Shown here: positions 55,154 through 64,000 of the stretch, one piece after another | How the letters are laid out: the number at the start of each line of letters is the position of its first letter | How positions within the stretch are numbered: position 1 is the stretch's first letter | Assembly: GCA_029531795.1 (NCBI GenBank) | Contig: JAPEIS010000014.1 | Location: forward strand, 310,001 to 374,000 | DNA length: 64,000 nt | Origin: Sclerotinia nivalis | Lineage: Eukaryota; Ascomycota; Leotiomycetes; Helotiales; Sclerotiniaceae | Reading direction: 5' to 3' | The notes under the pieces: generated by a model | What the model saw: only the letters and a program-made list of their open reading frames with translations | Databases searched by the model: none | Told to the model about the DNA's origin: nothing | Position numbers and translations under genes: made by a program

Positions 55154-58100
55154 TGGAGGTTTTCAATCGCTAATCTGTTTTTGCTTGTTGATGGAGGGGT
55201 GCTCGTTGTGTAATATTATATACCTACCTGTAATATTCCTCCACTTACATATAATCGATCGGTACCTCCCTTTCCCCCGTAAATTATATTTAAATACTCG
55301 TTTCGAAGAGGCAGAAAGAAGGACCTTCTGACATCATATCAAATCAAATCGCATCGTATCATATCAAATCAATCTCTAGCACTAATCTCAGATGATCAGA
55401 TCACACATTTTGCCTTTTCCCTTAGCTTGAGCTTGAGCTTGAGCTCGAGCGAGCTGCAGCTGGAGCTGGAGGGGACCTTGCCAATAGTAGATAATATAAA
55501 CGAATTTGAGGTACTGTGTCTAAGCGGATAGGTATAGACTAGCAAGGTGAATGATAGAAGGAGGAGGAGTAGGAGATAAAGTATAGCTATAGATAGATAG
55601 CCTTTTCAGACTCAAATGTCTGTGCAACAGAATAATACAAGATGCACTCCTTCTCGTCCTACTACTCCCTCCTTCTACTCCGTAGTAAGGTTAGGGGGTT
55701 ATACAGAGTATGTATGGGAGAATACTGCATTGATGAATTTAATGTGCTTTTGTGCTTTGTGCTTTACCAGTATATCTTATATTCTATATTGTATTCTGTT
55801 TATTAATCGTATGGTATGGTACGGTATGTATCATAGCATAGCATAGGGTAAGTCTTGCGAGGAGGATCGCAGAGTGTGAATGCCATTGCAGAATTTTTGG
55901 TAGTGTGATGTTTTTGGTGGGCGAGTGAGTGAGTGGGGTAAAATCTAAGTTAGGGTGCGTTATAACTTAATGGAGCGCATTGGAGCGCGTGAATAGATAA
56001 GTTCTTGTAGATTGATGATTTGATAGTCTAGAACATTTTTTTTTTGTTTTTTTTTGGATGGTTGTAGTTGAAGCTGTAGTTGTAGTTGAAGTTTATATGA
56101 GTATACTATTAAATTCTGAGATACAATAAAGAGACCTCTCTTTAATTCTAGTATATTTTCAATACTCATTCACACATGAAGTTTGTATACGTTGGGTAAC
56201 CTTCAAATTAGCTCCAGAATTCATGCCCATCAGAATTTCTAGAATCCCTTCATTCTCACATGCAGCAAAGAAAGGTAAGCAAGTAAGCTTATGTTCGCAA
56301 CGCGCCTGTTACAAATAAAGTGTAAAAATCTCCGTCCCATGTCACTCCATCGCAAGCAAGCCTACAGACCGCTCAACAAACCATGACGATGATAAGATGA
56401 TGACTGGTTGTCCGAACAGCGAACACGCCGTGCATGCTTTTCATTTACTCCCTGCCAAGGCTTTTAAGGAGTTCGTTCTTGTATTGATGGTATATATTGG
56501 GCTCGTCACATGTTTTTGTATTCTTCATGGCTTATGTTGTACTTTGCGCTCCGTAGATGGATGTGAATATGCAAGGTGATAATGCTGCTGGGCTATTCTG
56601 GTTGATCAGATACCTGTTGCCCTAGGGAAATCTTTTTAATTGGTTTTGAATGCGCAGTGCGGATAGTTCTCGAGGATATTATCCAAAGTTTGAGGGATGA
56701 GTGGATGTGAATGTTTTCATAACCACCAGCATTACAGTAGATGTGAAGATAATCGTTGTAATCACATCGGGAGTTGATCTTAATGGATCTAAGACTTCCG
56801 GAGCTCAGTTCCCCCGCTTATGTTTATGCTTATGCTTGTGAGCAGTGAGGTTGACCCATTTTCTTGGCCATTCGTGCGCAGTAGATATTTTGTGAAAGAT
56901 CGTCATTTTTAACCCATTATTTTCCAGTCGGGCTTCAAGGCGACTACCGTAAGAGTGCCGTGCAGGTCAGTATGTCCGAGCGGGAATTCAGTATCCATAA
57001 TGCCCATTGAATAAAAATAAAGTCATAGATGATCATGGAGATCCTCTCCACATTAATATCATAATTTGGCTGACATGTATAATCGACATGCTTCAAAAAG
57101 AAGCCAGTCCAGCATATCTTGCAAGCTGTGATGGTTTTTGCTTTCAAAGCATGGAAGAGTCGTGATTGAGATTGAGCTCAGTCCTCCATACTAATATCTT
57201 ACCCGCTGTCAAAAATGAAGCTATTGAAGAGTTTGTCAATGATGTATATTAAAAATGCGGGTTTGATCAATAGAGGGAAGTATTCGCACGTGTTTGATCC
57301 GCACTCGATCTCCTCGAGTTCCCTTAAAGTCCGAAACAAGGTCCTAGTGGGCGAAGACAAGGCAAAGGCATACAGATCACACTGTTGTGTAACGGCTCGG
57401 GCAATTATGAATCGGCATCAAAATCGAACGTTGCGTTGAAGATATTTGATAGAAAGCTAAGCCAGTCGGAAGTAAGCAGTTTGACGGAATGTAACCCATA
57501 AACTTGCCATCCCGATAAATCAACCAACCATTATTCAATATTTGTTGATACCCCGAGCCGTGCCGTTACTAGAAAAAGAAAGGTTGGCGTTTGAATAGAT
57601 GTATCCCTCAAAGTAACCAAACCGAAATAATATTGGGAACGTGCGCAGGTCCAAAATTGGCTGCATTGAGGCTGCATGGAACGGCGATAGCAAGGATGGG
57701 GGACCCTAGAAATGTCTCATAAACCTTGAAGAAGCTCCAAGCTTGAACGGGTGAAAGGGTTGTCCGCTCTTTGAAGAGAATAATACGAAACTCTAGCCAG
57801 TGGTGATTGAATTCAAATTCTTCGGACATGACGAAGTATAACTTATCAAGGAATAAACATGGCGGCAACGCAACCACATGCCATTACTGCATACTTCCGC
57901 CCAGATTGCATGCAATCGGATCGAGGTAAAAGAAGAGTTCTGATAAAATTATCCTAAGTCGATCGATTTATTGGCAATTGAGTGCTGCAGTAACCCACAC
58001 TTGTGACATGATTTGTTGGGAATGGTGAAGATGGCTTTTTGGGCAAATGTCCTTCCGACCTCTAGATTATCGTGAGGCTGTCAATGATACCACGAAAACA

Positions 58101-61100
58101 TGAGCCGTGAATGAATCCAGCCAAGGATATGGCTCAATTCATCTGCTACAATATCAATATCAATGTACATGTATATGTATGTAGCACACATGATGTAGGG
58201 TCTGGGTGTGGTGCATGCCATGGTTGAAAACTGTTGTAGCTGAATGAGAGGTTGAATGAGAGGTTGAACGAGAGAAGGTAGAAAATACTTTCTGGTAACC
58301 TTATTCTACACAACATGAAAAGTAGCACAACTTCATCCCTTCTCGTTTCCAGGTACTAGGAAAAAGTCGACCCCATTTCTCGAAGCTGTCTCAGTTTAGA
58401 GAAATAACCATAACTATTTTCATACATTCGGTAGATTAGGTACATACATTGTGCCCTATGAATTTCAAGGGCATCGTAGATATCCAAAGACGCGCAGCTC
58501 CCAAAGACTTAAGTAGGCCGGCACTTCGGTAGTCCATTTTATTTCAGGGGAGTACCGGATATTACCCAAAAATGGAAACAGAAATGGGGGTAAGTTAAAT
58601 TAATACTACCAGTTAGGAACCCCTGTAAATAAAATTCCCTTCGATCATCCCTTCAGGTACTCGTACTTGCCAAAGGGGAAAGAATGGATGGAAGCACATG
58701 TGATTTCAATATCACACGATTTGGCCTATAGGAATACTTTGCCTTGATTTTACTCCTTGACCCATTCCTCGAACCAGCATGAAAGAATGGTAACGTGTAG
58801 GTATGATAGAGCTGAAGAGGAACGGATGGGGATTTTCTTTCTTTCACATCACATGAAGGAGGACGGACATCAACATTATGCCTTTAGCAGTTATGCGATT
58901 TTGAGAATCCGCTGTTCATGTCTAGCTAGGGACTTTGTTCAACTTCCATCAGCCCATGGTAATCCTGCTTTCTTGGATACCCCCATTAATGCCCAAACAC
59001 ACTAGAGTAATATAACCGATTCTTTCTTGTGTGACTTTCTTCCAATCCCATCCAATTTTACCCATCTCAAATCATCTCCCAAAAGATAGAACTCAAGGAG
59101 AACCCTTTCAATTATCTATCTTACCTTCATCCTTCGTTCTCTGTCTGGCAATACTCCGTACCTTGGTCTTTTCATCTGTAAACCCCTTCATTGTCTCCTT
59201 GCAACGTTCATTACCATCAATTGGTTCAAGCCAAACCCGAAGATCCTACTCTGTAGTATGTACAATGCAATGTACAATGCAATGAATCTAATGGGCACAG
59301 CTCTTTAATTGGCGTGTGCGGCCGTTTCGTCCCTCCCTCTTTTGGGCGCACACTTTACTTCCACTCCACTAAATCTCACGAGTAGCCCCTTGCGTATTGG
59401 ATTAATGTGCATCTCTAAACGAAAGAAGCAAAGGATCCCTAGTATAATACAGAGTACCCACGACAAGGTCTAACTAAAGCTAGGGAAGGGCAAAAGGGTC
59501 GACAAGGAAACCAAAAGCTTAGAGATCCTTGTTAATGGCCCAGAACTTATCGATTGGAACCGTACTCTGTACTTTTCATCTTTCACTGTTACTCCGCTGA
59601 TCGAAAGAGTCAACATAATTGGAAGGAGAGAAGCCAACAAAGTACCCTCGATCAAGTTAATAATCACTGGGTAAGATATGATACCCTAGCAAAAGTTCGG
59701 AAGAGAGAGGAGAAGAAGAAAATAAAGTCAAAACGTCGAAGAGTGGAAAGTCTACAACATCATATTATCATATTACATCAGTGCCTAGTACCTACCTACC
59801 TCCTTCCCTCAATCTTTCGTCATCAGAGGTAAAAAAAAAAAAAAAGGAATAAATTCAAAACTAAAGTCCACAACGACATCCACAAAATTCCACAATTGCA
59901 ATTCCTTCGATTCTCTCTTGCACAGTGCCCATAGCACATTTCCTAAATCCGGGGAGCCATTCATTATCCACAAGGTAAAGGAAGAAGCACAAACCCAGGA
60001 ACTCCGCCAAGAGGAAGATAACGGTCGTTGAGTAATAGAAAAGAGAGTGAGTGGCGAGAGGAAAAGGGAGAGAGTTTGTGAACGAGAGGGAGAGAGGGAG
60101 AGAGATTAGAGAGAGATAGAGATAGAAATAGAGGGAGAGCCAGAGAGAGCGAGAGCGAGAGCGAGTTTACTCCAATACTCCATTCTGAATGCGACATTCA
60201 CTACAATTAATACTCCTCATATAAACAACCCACAAAATCGATTTGAATTATCTCATCAGAAATTCGATTCAGATCAACTCAGTTCAATTCACTTCATTCA
60301 TTCATTCATTTACTTTACCACTACGATCCTTTTTTTTTTCATTAAAAGAAATAAGAAGGTTCCAAGGTTGCATATGCAAAAGAACGATCGACCGAGTCAA
60401 TTCAAACCACCCTTGCGTTTTACCTGTGCATCAAAGAAATTCATCACCATCATACACAACCAGGGCATACACACACACCACAAGTCAACAACCTTGAAGA
60501 TACCTTGTTTTAAGTACAAGTACCCACCCACCCACCCATACCTTCTTTTTGCTTGTACCTCCCTCATCCCAATCTACAATTCTGCACATCTGCAACATCT
60601 GCATATCTGCATATCTGCATATCTACTACATATTCATACGCCAGAGTACGGAGAGGTGGGGGTTTACCTATTGTCCTTCCCGGTCTCGATTCAATTCCTC
60701 GGTTTCCTTTTTTTAACAATTCAAGTTTCAACGCATTGATTTCTCGCGTTTGGAGCATTCACGAAAATCATAGCCACATAAGTGCATCCGAGACCCCCAG
60801 CGTTATTGACAAATCGACTGGCTCAATTCAGCTCTTTTAATCTCTCGATACACCTAGATACACCAATAGCTTCGCTGTCAACTGGTTGTCAAACTTCAAT
60901 ACATCCCATCCCGACTTCAATAAGCTTTCCCTCGTGGCAAAAGCTTTATTGCGATTCAGGGTCCTTCACTCGCTATTCTCAACTAGCCGTTCTGCTCTAC
61001 ACACTCACGATAACGACTTAATTGTTAAAGCGGAGATCAAACTTCATACACATACACGACTCTCCTTAAACCACACACGAAACGCCGCAAGGAAACACGG

Positions 61101-61627
61101 TCATCTTTTCCTTTTTTTTTTTTTTTTTTTCGAGTACTGGTAGTTATTCGCCGAAATCGACTTTTTGGCTTGTTAATTGGTAATTCTCTCCCGAGACCAA
61201 GGTTCAGCCGATTTTGGTATGCACCTTTTCCATCCCAGTCAAGCTTCATGATATGATATGATGTGACATTCCACACTCCTCATTCCTCATTCCTCGCCAT
61301 TAACCAAAACAAAACTTAATCCTTATCCAAAGTGTTCTTGCTAATCTCCACTATCATTATCAGATTGTGTTTACAGTGCGACGAATACAAAGGTCGATTC
61401 GAAAAGGAAGCATTGAGAAAAACAACATCAAAACAAACATAACAATTGAGACGAAACACTACCAGGTAGATTATCACTCTGTCGAATTATATCGAACCTG
61501 AGGACCAAGGAATCTGGACATCGTCTTGGATTATTCGATATAGTCACAATTTGGAAATCTACCCCAAACCTTCCAACTAGGATATTCAGAGGAAAACACC
61601 CATGAGATCTTCGAGAGGTGGCTTATC
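55154..61627. other. 6.5-kb gene-poor region including the long leader of the Cdc25-type gene
   Basis: No protein gene supported. A GAGCTTGAGCTTGAGCTTGAGCTC palindromic run lies at 55430-55456, poly-A at 59829-59844 and a GAGAGA-rich purine tract at 60050-60165. A (CATT)n run lies near 60295-60310, (CTGCATAT)3 at 60599-60623, and T18-type homopolymer at 61108-61130. From about 60200 on, the DNA is pyrimidine-rich with many short upstream ORFs, as in very long 5' leaders or promoters of fungal signalling genes. TACTCCGTA occurs at 55676-55684 and 59152-59160. Confidence 0.45.
60050..60165. repeat. purine-rich GAGA low-complexity tract
   Basis: Long run of GAGAG/GGGAGA/AGAGCGAGAGC units on the plus strand, about 115 bp, in the upstream region of the Cdc25-type gene. 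GA tracts of this kind are common in fungal promoters and can exclude nucleosomes. The role here is inferred. Confidence 0.8.
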
Positions 61628-61635
61628 ATGGTGAA
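61603..61635 (+). promoter_or_regulatory. overlapping upstream ORF of the Cdc25-type gene
   Basis: An ATG at 61603 opens a 10-codon frame (MRSSRGGLSW) whose TGA ends at 61635. It spans the main start codon (61628) in a different frame. Ribosomes starting here terminate 3' of the main ATG, so this arrangement would normally reduce translation of the downstream protein or demand leaky scanning. It is visible directly; its use in vivo depends on the true transcription start. Confidence 0.5.
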
Positions 61636-64000
61636 CTCGAAGGAGTCTGAGCATTCGAAGCGCACGAGTGCACAGGTAGCGCCTCTTACAATACATAAGG
61701 GTCGACCGCGTGGAAATAGCAACGCATCTTCCAAAAAACACAAAAGAAATACTTCATCCAAAGGTGGTAACCAAACAACTTCTACCGGAAATCAATCACA
61801 AATTACACCTCCTGCCACTCCCAATGGTTCTCAAGAGAACTTAAATCAAATGGAACCTCCTCCACCTGTGTTCCACAGCTTCCTAAGGGCTTTTTACCCT
61901 TTCCACCCTACATATGCTGTATCGGATTCTACGGTCACGCTTCCATTAAATGAAGGGGATGTGGTTTTAGTACATTCGATACATACCAACGGTTGGGCAG
62001 ATGGCACATTACTTATTTCCGGTGCGCGTGGTTGGTTGCCCACGAACTATTGCGAGGCCTACGACCCAGATTCCATGAGGAATTTACTAAAGGCATTACT
62101 AAACTTTTGGGATCTCTTACGGAGTGGTCTAACTAGTGATAGTGAGATATTTGGAAATCAACAGTTTATGCGAGGGATTATTGCTGGTGTTAGATATCTA
62201 TTGGTGGGTAGTTTTTTTGGCATTGTGAATCATAAATCCTTGCTGATATGGGAATAGGAAAAATCGAACTGCCTCACTCGCGAATCACCAATTGTACAGA
62301 GCAATGATAATCTTCGAAAGAATAGAAAGGCCCTTTTGTCGGACCTTTCAGCGCTGGTCAAGACAGCCAAACAATTACAGGACTTTGCTACTTCTCCTCC
62401 AGCGAAAATCGACGCGGAGAGTGTCAACGACGTTATCGATGAGATGATTCTAAAGGCTTTCAAAATTGTTGTGAGGGGTATAAAATTCTTGGACAACTTG
62501 GAAGAGGATGCGAAACTTCGACAGCCCCTCCATAAAGTCATGGCAACCGTTGCTGAGGAATCATATGTTCCACCTACTCCACCAGCGGAATCGACGTCAT
62601 TTAGCGGGACACCGCATACAGACCCTGCAGACGACACGGCATCCCACAGAAGCTCTATCCGAAGTTCGGCAAGCGGCGCCTCTAGTTCCCTGCCATCGGA
62701 AGAGCAGAACAAACAACAGTCATACAAACGGATATCGACTGCGTACCCAGCTGTAACCTCGCGTCCATTATCTATTTCTTCAACACAGGCTAAAAGGGCT
62801 TCCGTATCTCACCGTGTTTCACTTATAGCCTCCGTACCCACTGAACAACGTCAAAATCTTGTTTCTGAGAGATTAAACTGTGGTCATGATACCTTTCTCT
62901 CATATTTGGGATCATTCATCGGACGGCTTCATCTACAAAGCCAGTCTTCGCAAGATTTACTCTCATCAGTGAGGCAGTCAGTAACCGCTGGTCAAGGGTT
63001 ATTGATTGTAGTCGAAGCAGTATGTGCTCACGACAGCCAAAGCGCCGACTTGTTGAACAATGCTCGGAACGCAATGTATGACAAAATCAGTAAATTAGCG
63101 TTGGCAGCTCGGGATATAGTTAGTTCATCAGGTGTTGATGAAGACGATGTTGTAATGGCTCAACAAAATGGAGGATTACTAATGGCGGCCACAGGATGTG
63201 TCAAGGCTGCCGGAGAAGTTGTAGCAAAGACTAAGTTTGTGATCGAGCGAATCGGTGACTTCGAATTTGAACAAGTAGAAGGCCTTGGAATTAATGTTTC
63301 CTCGATAGGTGTCGTACCTGAACATACGATACAAGAAGATGAAGTTGTTGAAGAAACCCCAGAACAACCTTCATCGCGTCCTCCTCCACCACCACTAGTA
63401 ATTCCAAATGTTTACGAGAAGCCATTACCAGAAGTACCCCTCGATTCTCCGCCAGCAATAGAAACCAACCGAATGTCCAATCGACTTTCGAATACTTCCA
63501 TTCTACCTCCACTGCCCAAAATGGGTGCTCCTCTGATGAGCCAAGAGGACTACAGCCCTTCAGACCGTGCTTCAACAAGCGATGGAGAATTTCAATCATA
63601 CAGATCAGCCAGTATCGCAGTGTCCAGCACAGGAACTAGCAGCAGTTATATGCGGGACTCAGAGATGAGCATGATTTCGCAGACTTCTACTCGGGCGACT
63701 ACACCGGACCTCACATCACACAAACCAAGAAATCAACCATCTATATCAAGCATCAGCATGAGCGAAAGCCAATCGACTTTCGCCGATGATCCATATGACC
63801 TCGAGTCAAAAATGCTTGAGAAGACTTTCGCACACGAGTTACTACATAATAAAGAGGGTCAAATTACAGGTGGTTCAATTGCAGCATTGGTAGAACGACT
63901 TACTACACACGATTCAACTCCCGATTCAATGTTTGTTTCGACTTTCTACCTTACGTTCAGATTATTCGCGTCTCCCGTTGAGCTTGCCAAAGCTCTGGTT
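61628..64000 (+). CDS. cdc25: Cdc25-type Ras guanine-nucleotide exchange factor, N-terminal part (runs off right edge)
   Basis: Activates Ras by GDP/GTP exchange upstream of adenylyl cyclase/PKA in fungi. Exons 61628-62203 and 62258 to the edge (intron 54 nt, GTGGGT donor) give 773 codons so far. A basic Ser/Thr-rich start is followed by an SH3 domain (FLRAFYPFHPTYA...TLPLNEGDVVLVHSIHTNGWADGTLL...GARGWLPTNYCEAY, about residues 85-155). A long helical region (KNRKALLSDLSALVKTAKQLQDF; AIKVV-type repeats) comes next, then Ser-rich linkers with polyproline (SRPPPPPLVIP). The RasGEF N-terminal module begins at LEKTFAHELLHNKEGQITGGSIAALVERLTTHD, with STFYLTFRLFASPVELAKAL at the window end. The catalytic CDC25 domain lies beyond the window. 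This SH3-REM-GEF order matches fungal Cdc25. Confidence 0.92.

Noticed and set aside
1..64000. CRISPR arrays, prokaryotic operons, phage or intact transposons
   Set aside because: No spaced direct repeats, ribosome-binding pattern, integrase, reverse transcriptase or transposase motif was seen; gene structure is plainly fungal.

Overview
This window is nuclear DNA from a filamentous ascomycete. Genes are monocistronic and cut by short GT-AG introns (about 50-100 nt, with CTAAY-type branch points). The intergenic DNA is AT-rich and full of microsatellites, and the gene set includes fungus-specific families (PalA/Rim20, Ser/Thr-rich wall proteins, a small secreted protein, GMC oxidoreductase, P450). 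The protein flavour suggests Leotiomycetes, perhaps Sclerotiniaceae (Botrytis/Sclerotinia type). That placement is an inference from recognised families, not a database result.

Left part (1-7.4 kb) is a dense housekeeping block. It holds the 5' part of a coiled-coil protein gene (minus, runs off the edge), trpE-type anthranilate synthase component I (plus), cytochrome c (minus), a mitochondrial-looking membrane protein (plus, sharing a promoter with cytochrome c) and the exosome subunit RRP42 (minus). Splice sites could be placed by eye for all of these, and reading frames close exactly.

Middle part (7.4-31 kb): 3 kb without genes is followed by a seven-exon MFS sugar-transporter gene and then a decayed GMC oxidoreductase gene carrying three frameshifts and a lost splice donor. 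Next come a DUF604/GT31-like Golgi glycosyltransferase, the pH-signalling scaffold gene palA/RIM20 (with a GC-AG first intron) and a 984-aa TCP11/SOK1-family protein.

Right part (31-64 kb) is gene-poor and of accessory character. It contains a Ser/Thr-rich secreted protein, a small secreted cysteine-containing protein (possible effector) whose 3' end needs either a 35-nt intron or is truncated, a dead P450 fragment, an intact CmcJ/AsaB/NvfI-family gene, a methionine-permease-like amino acid transporter and a GPI-anchored cysteine-rich surface protein. About 13 kb then holds only an intron-containing tRNA-Gly(GCC) and repeats. The window ends inside the gene of a Cdc25-type Ras guanine-nucleotide exchange factor with an N-terminal SH3 domain and an overlapping upstream ORF in its leader.

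The genes do not form one pathway. RRP42, TrpE and cytochrome c are core metabolism or RNA processing. PalA and Cdc25 are environmental-signalling components (ambient pH; Ras/cAMP). The MFS gene, GMC pseudogene, P450 relic, CmcJ-like gene and secreted proteins are niche-related genes, several of them decaying. I see no CRISPR array, prokaryotic element, intact transposon or convincing new multi-gene system. The observations most worth checking are splice-level and decay-level.
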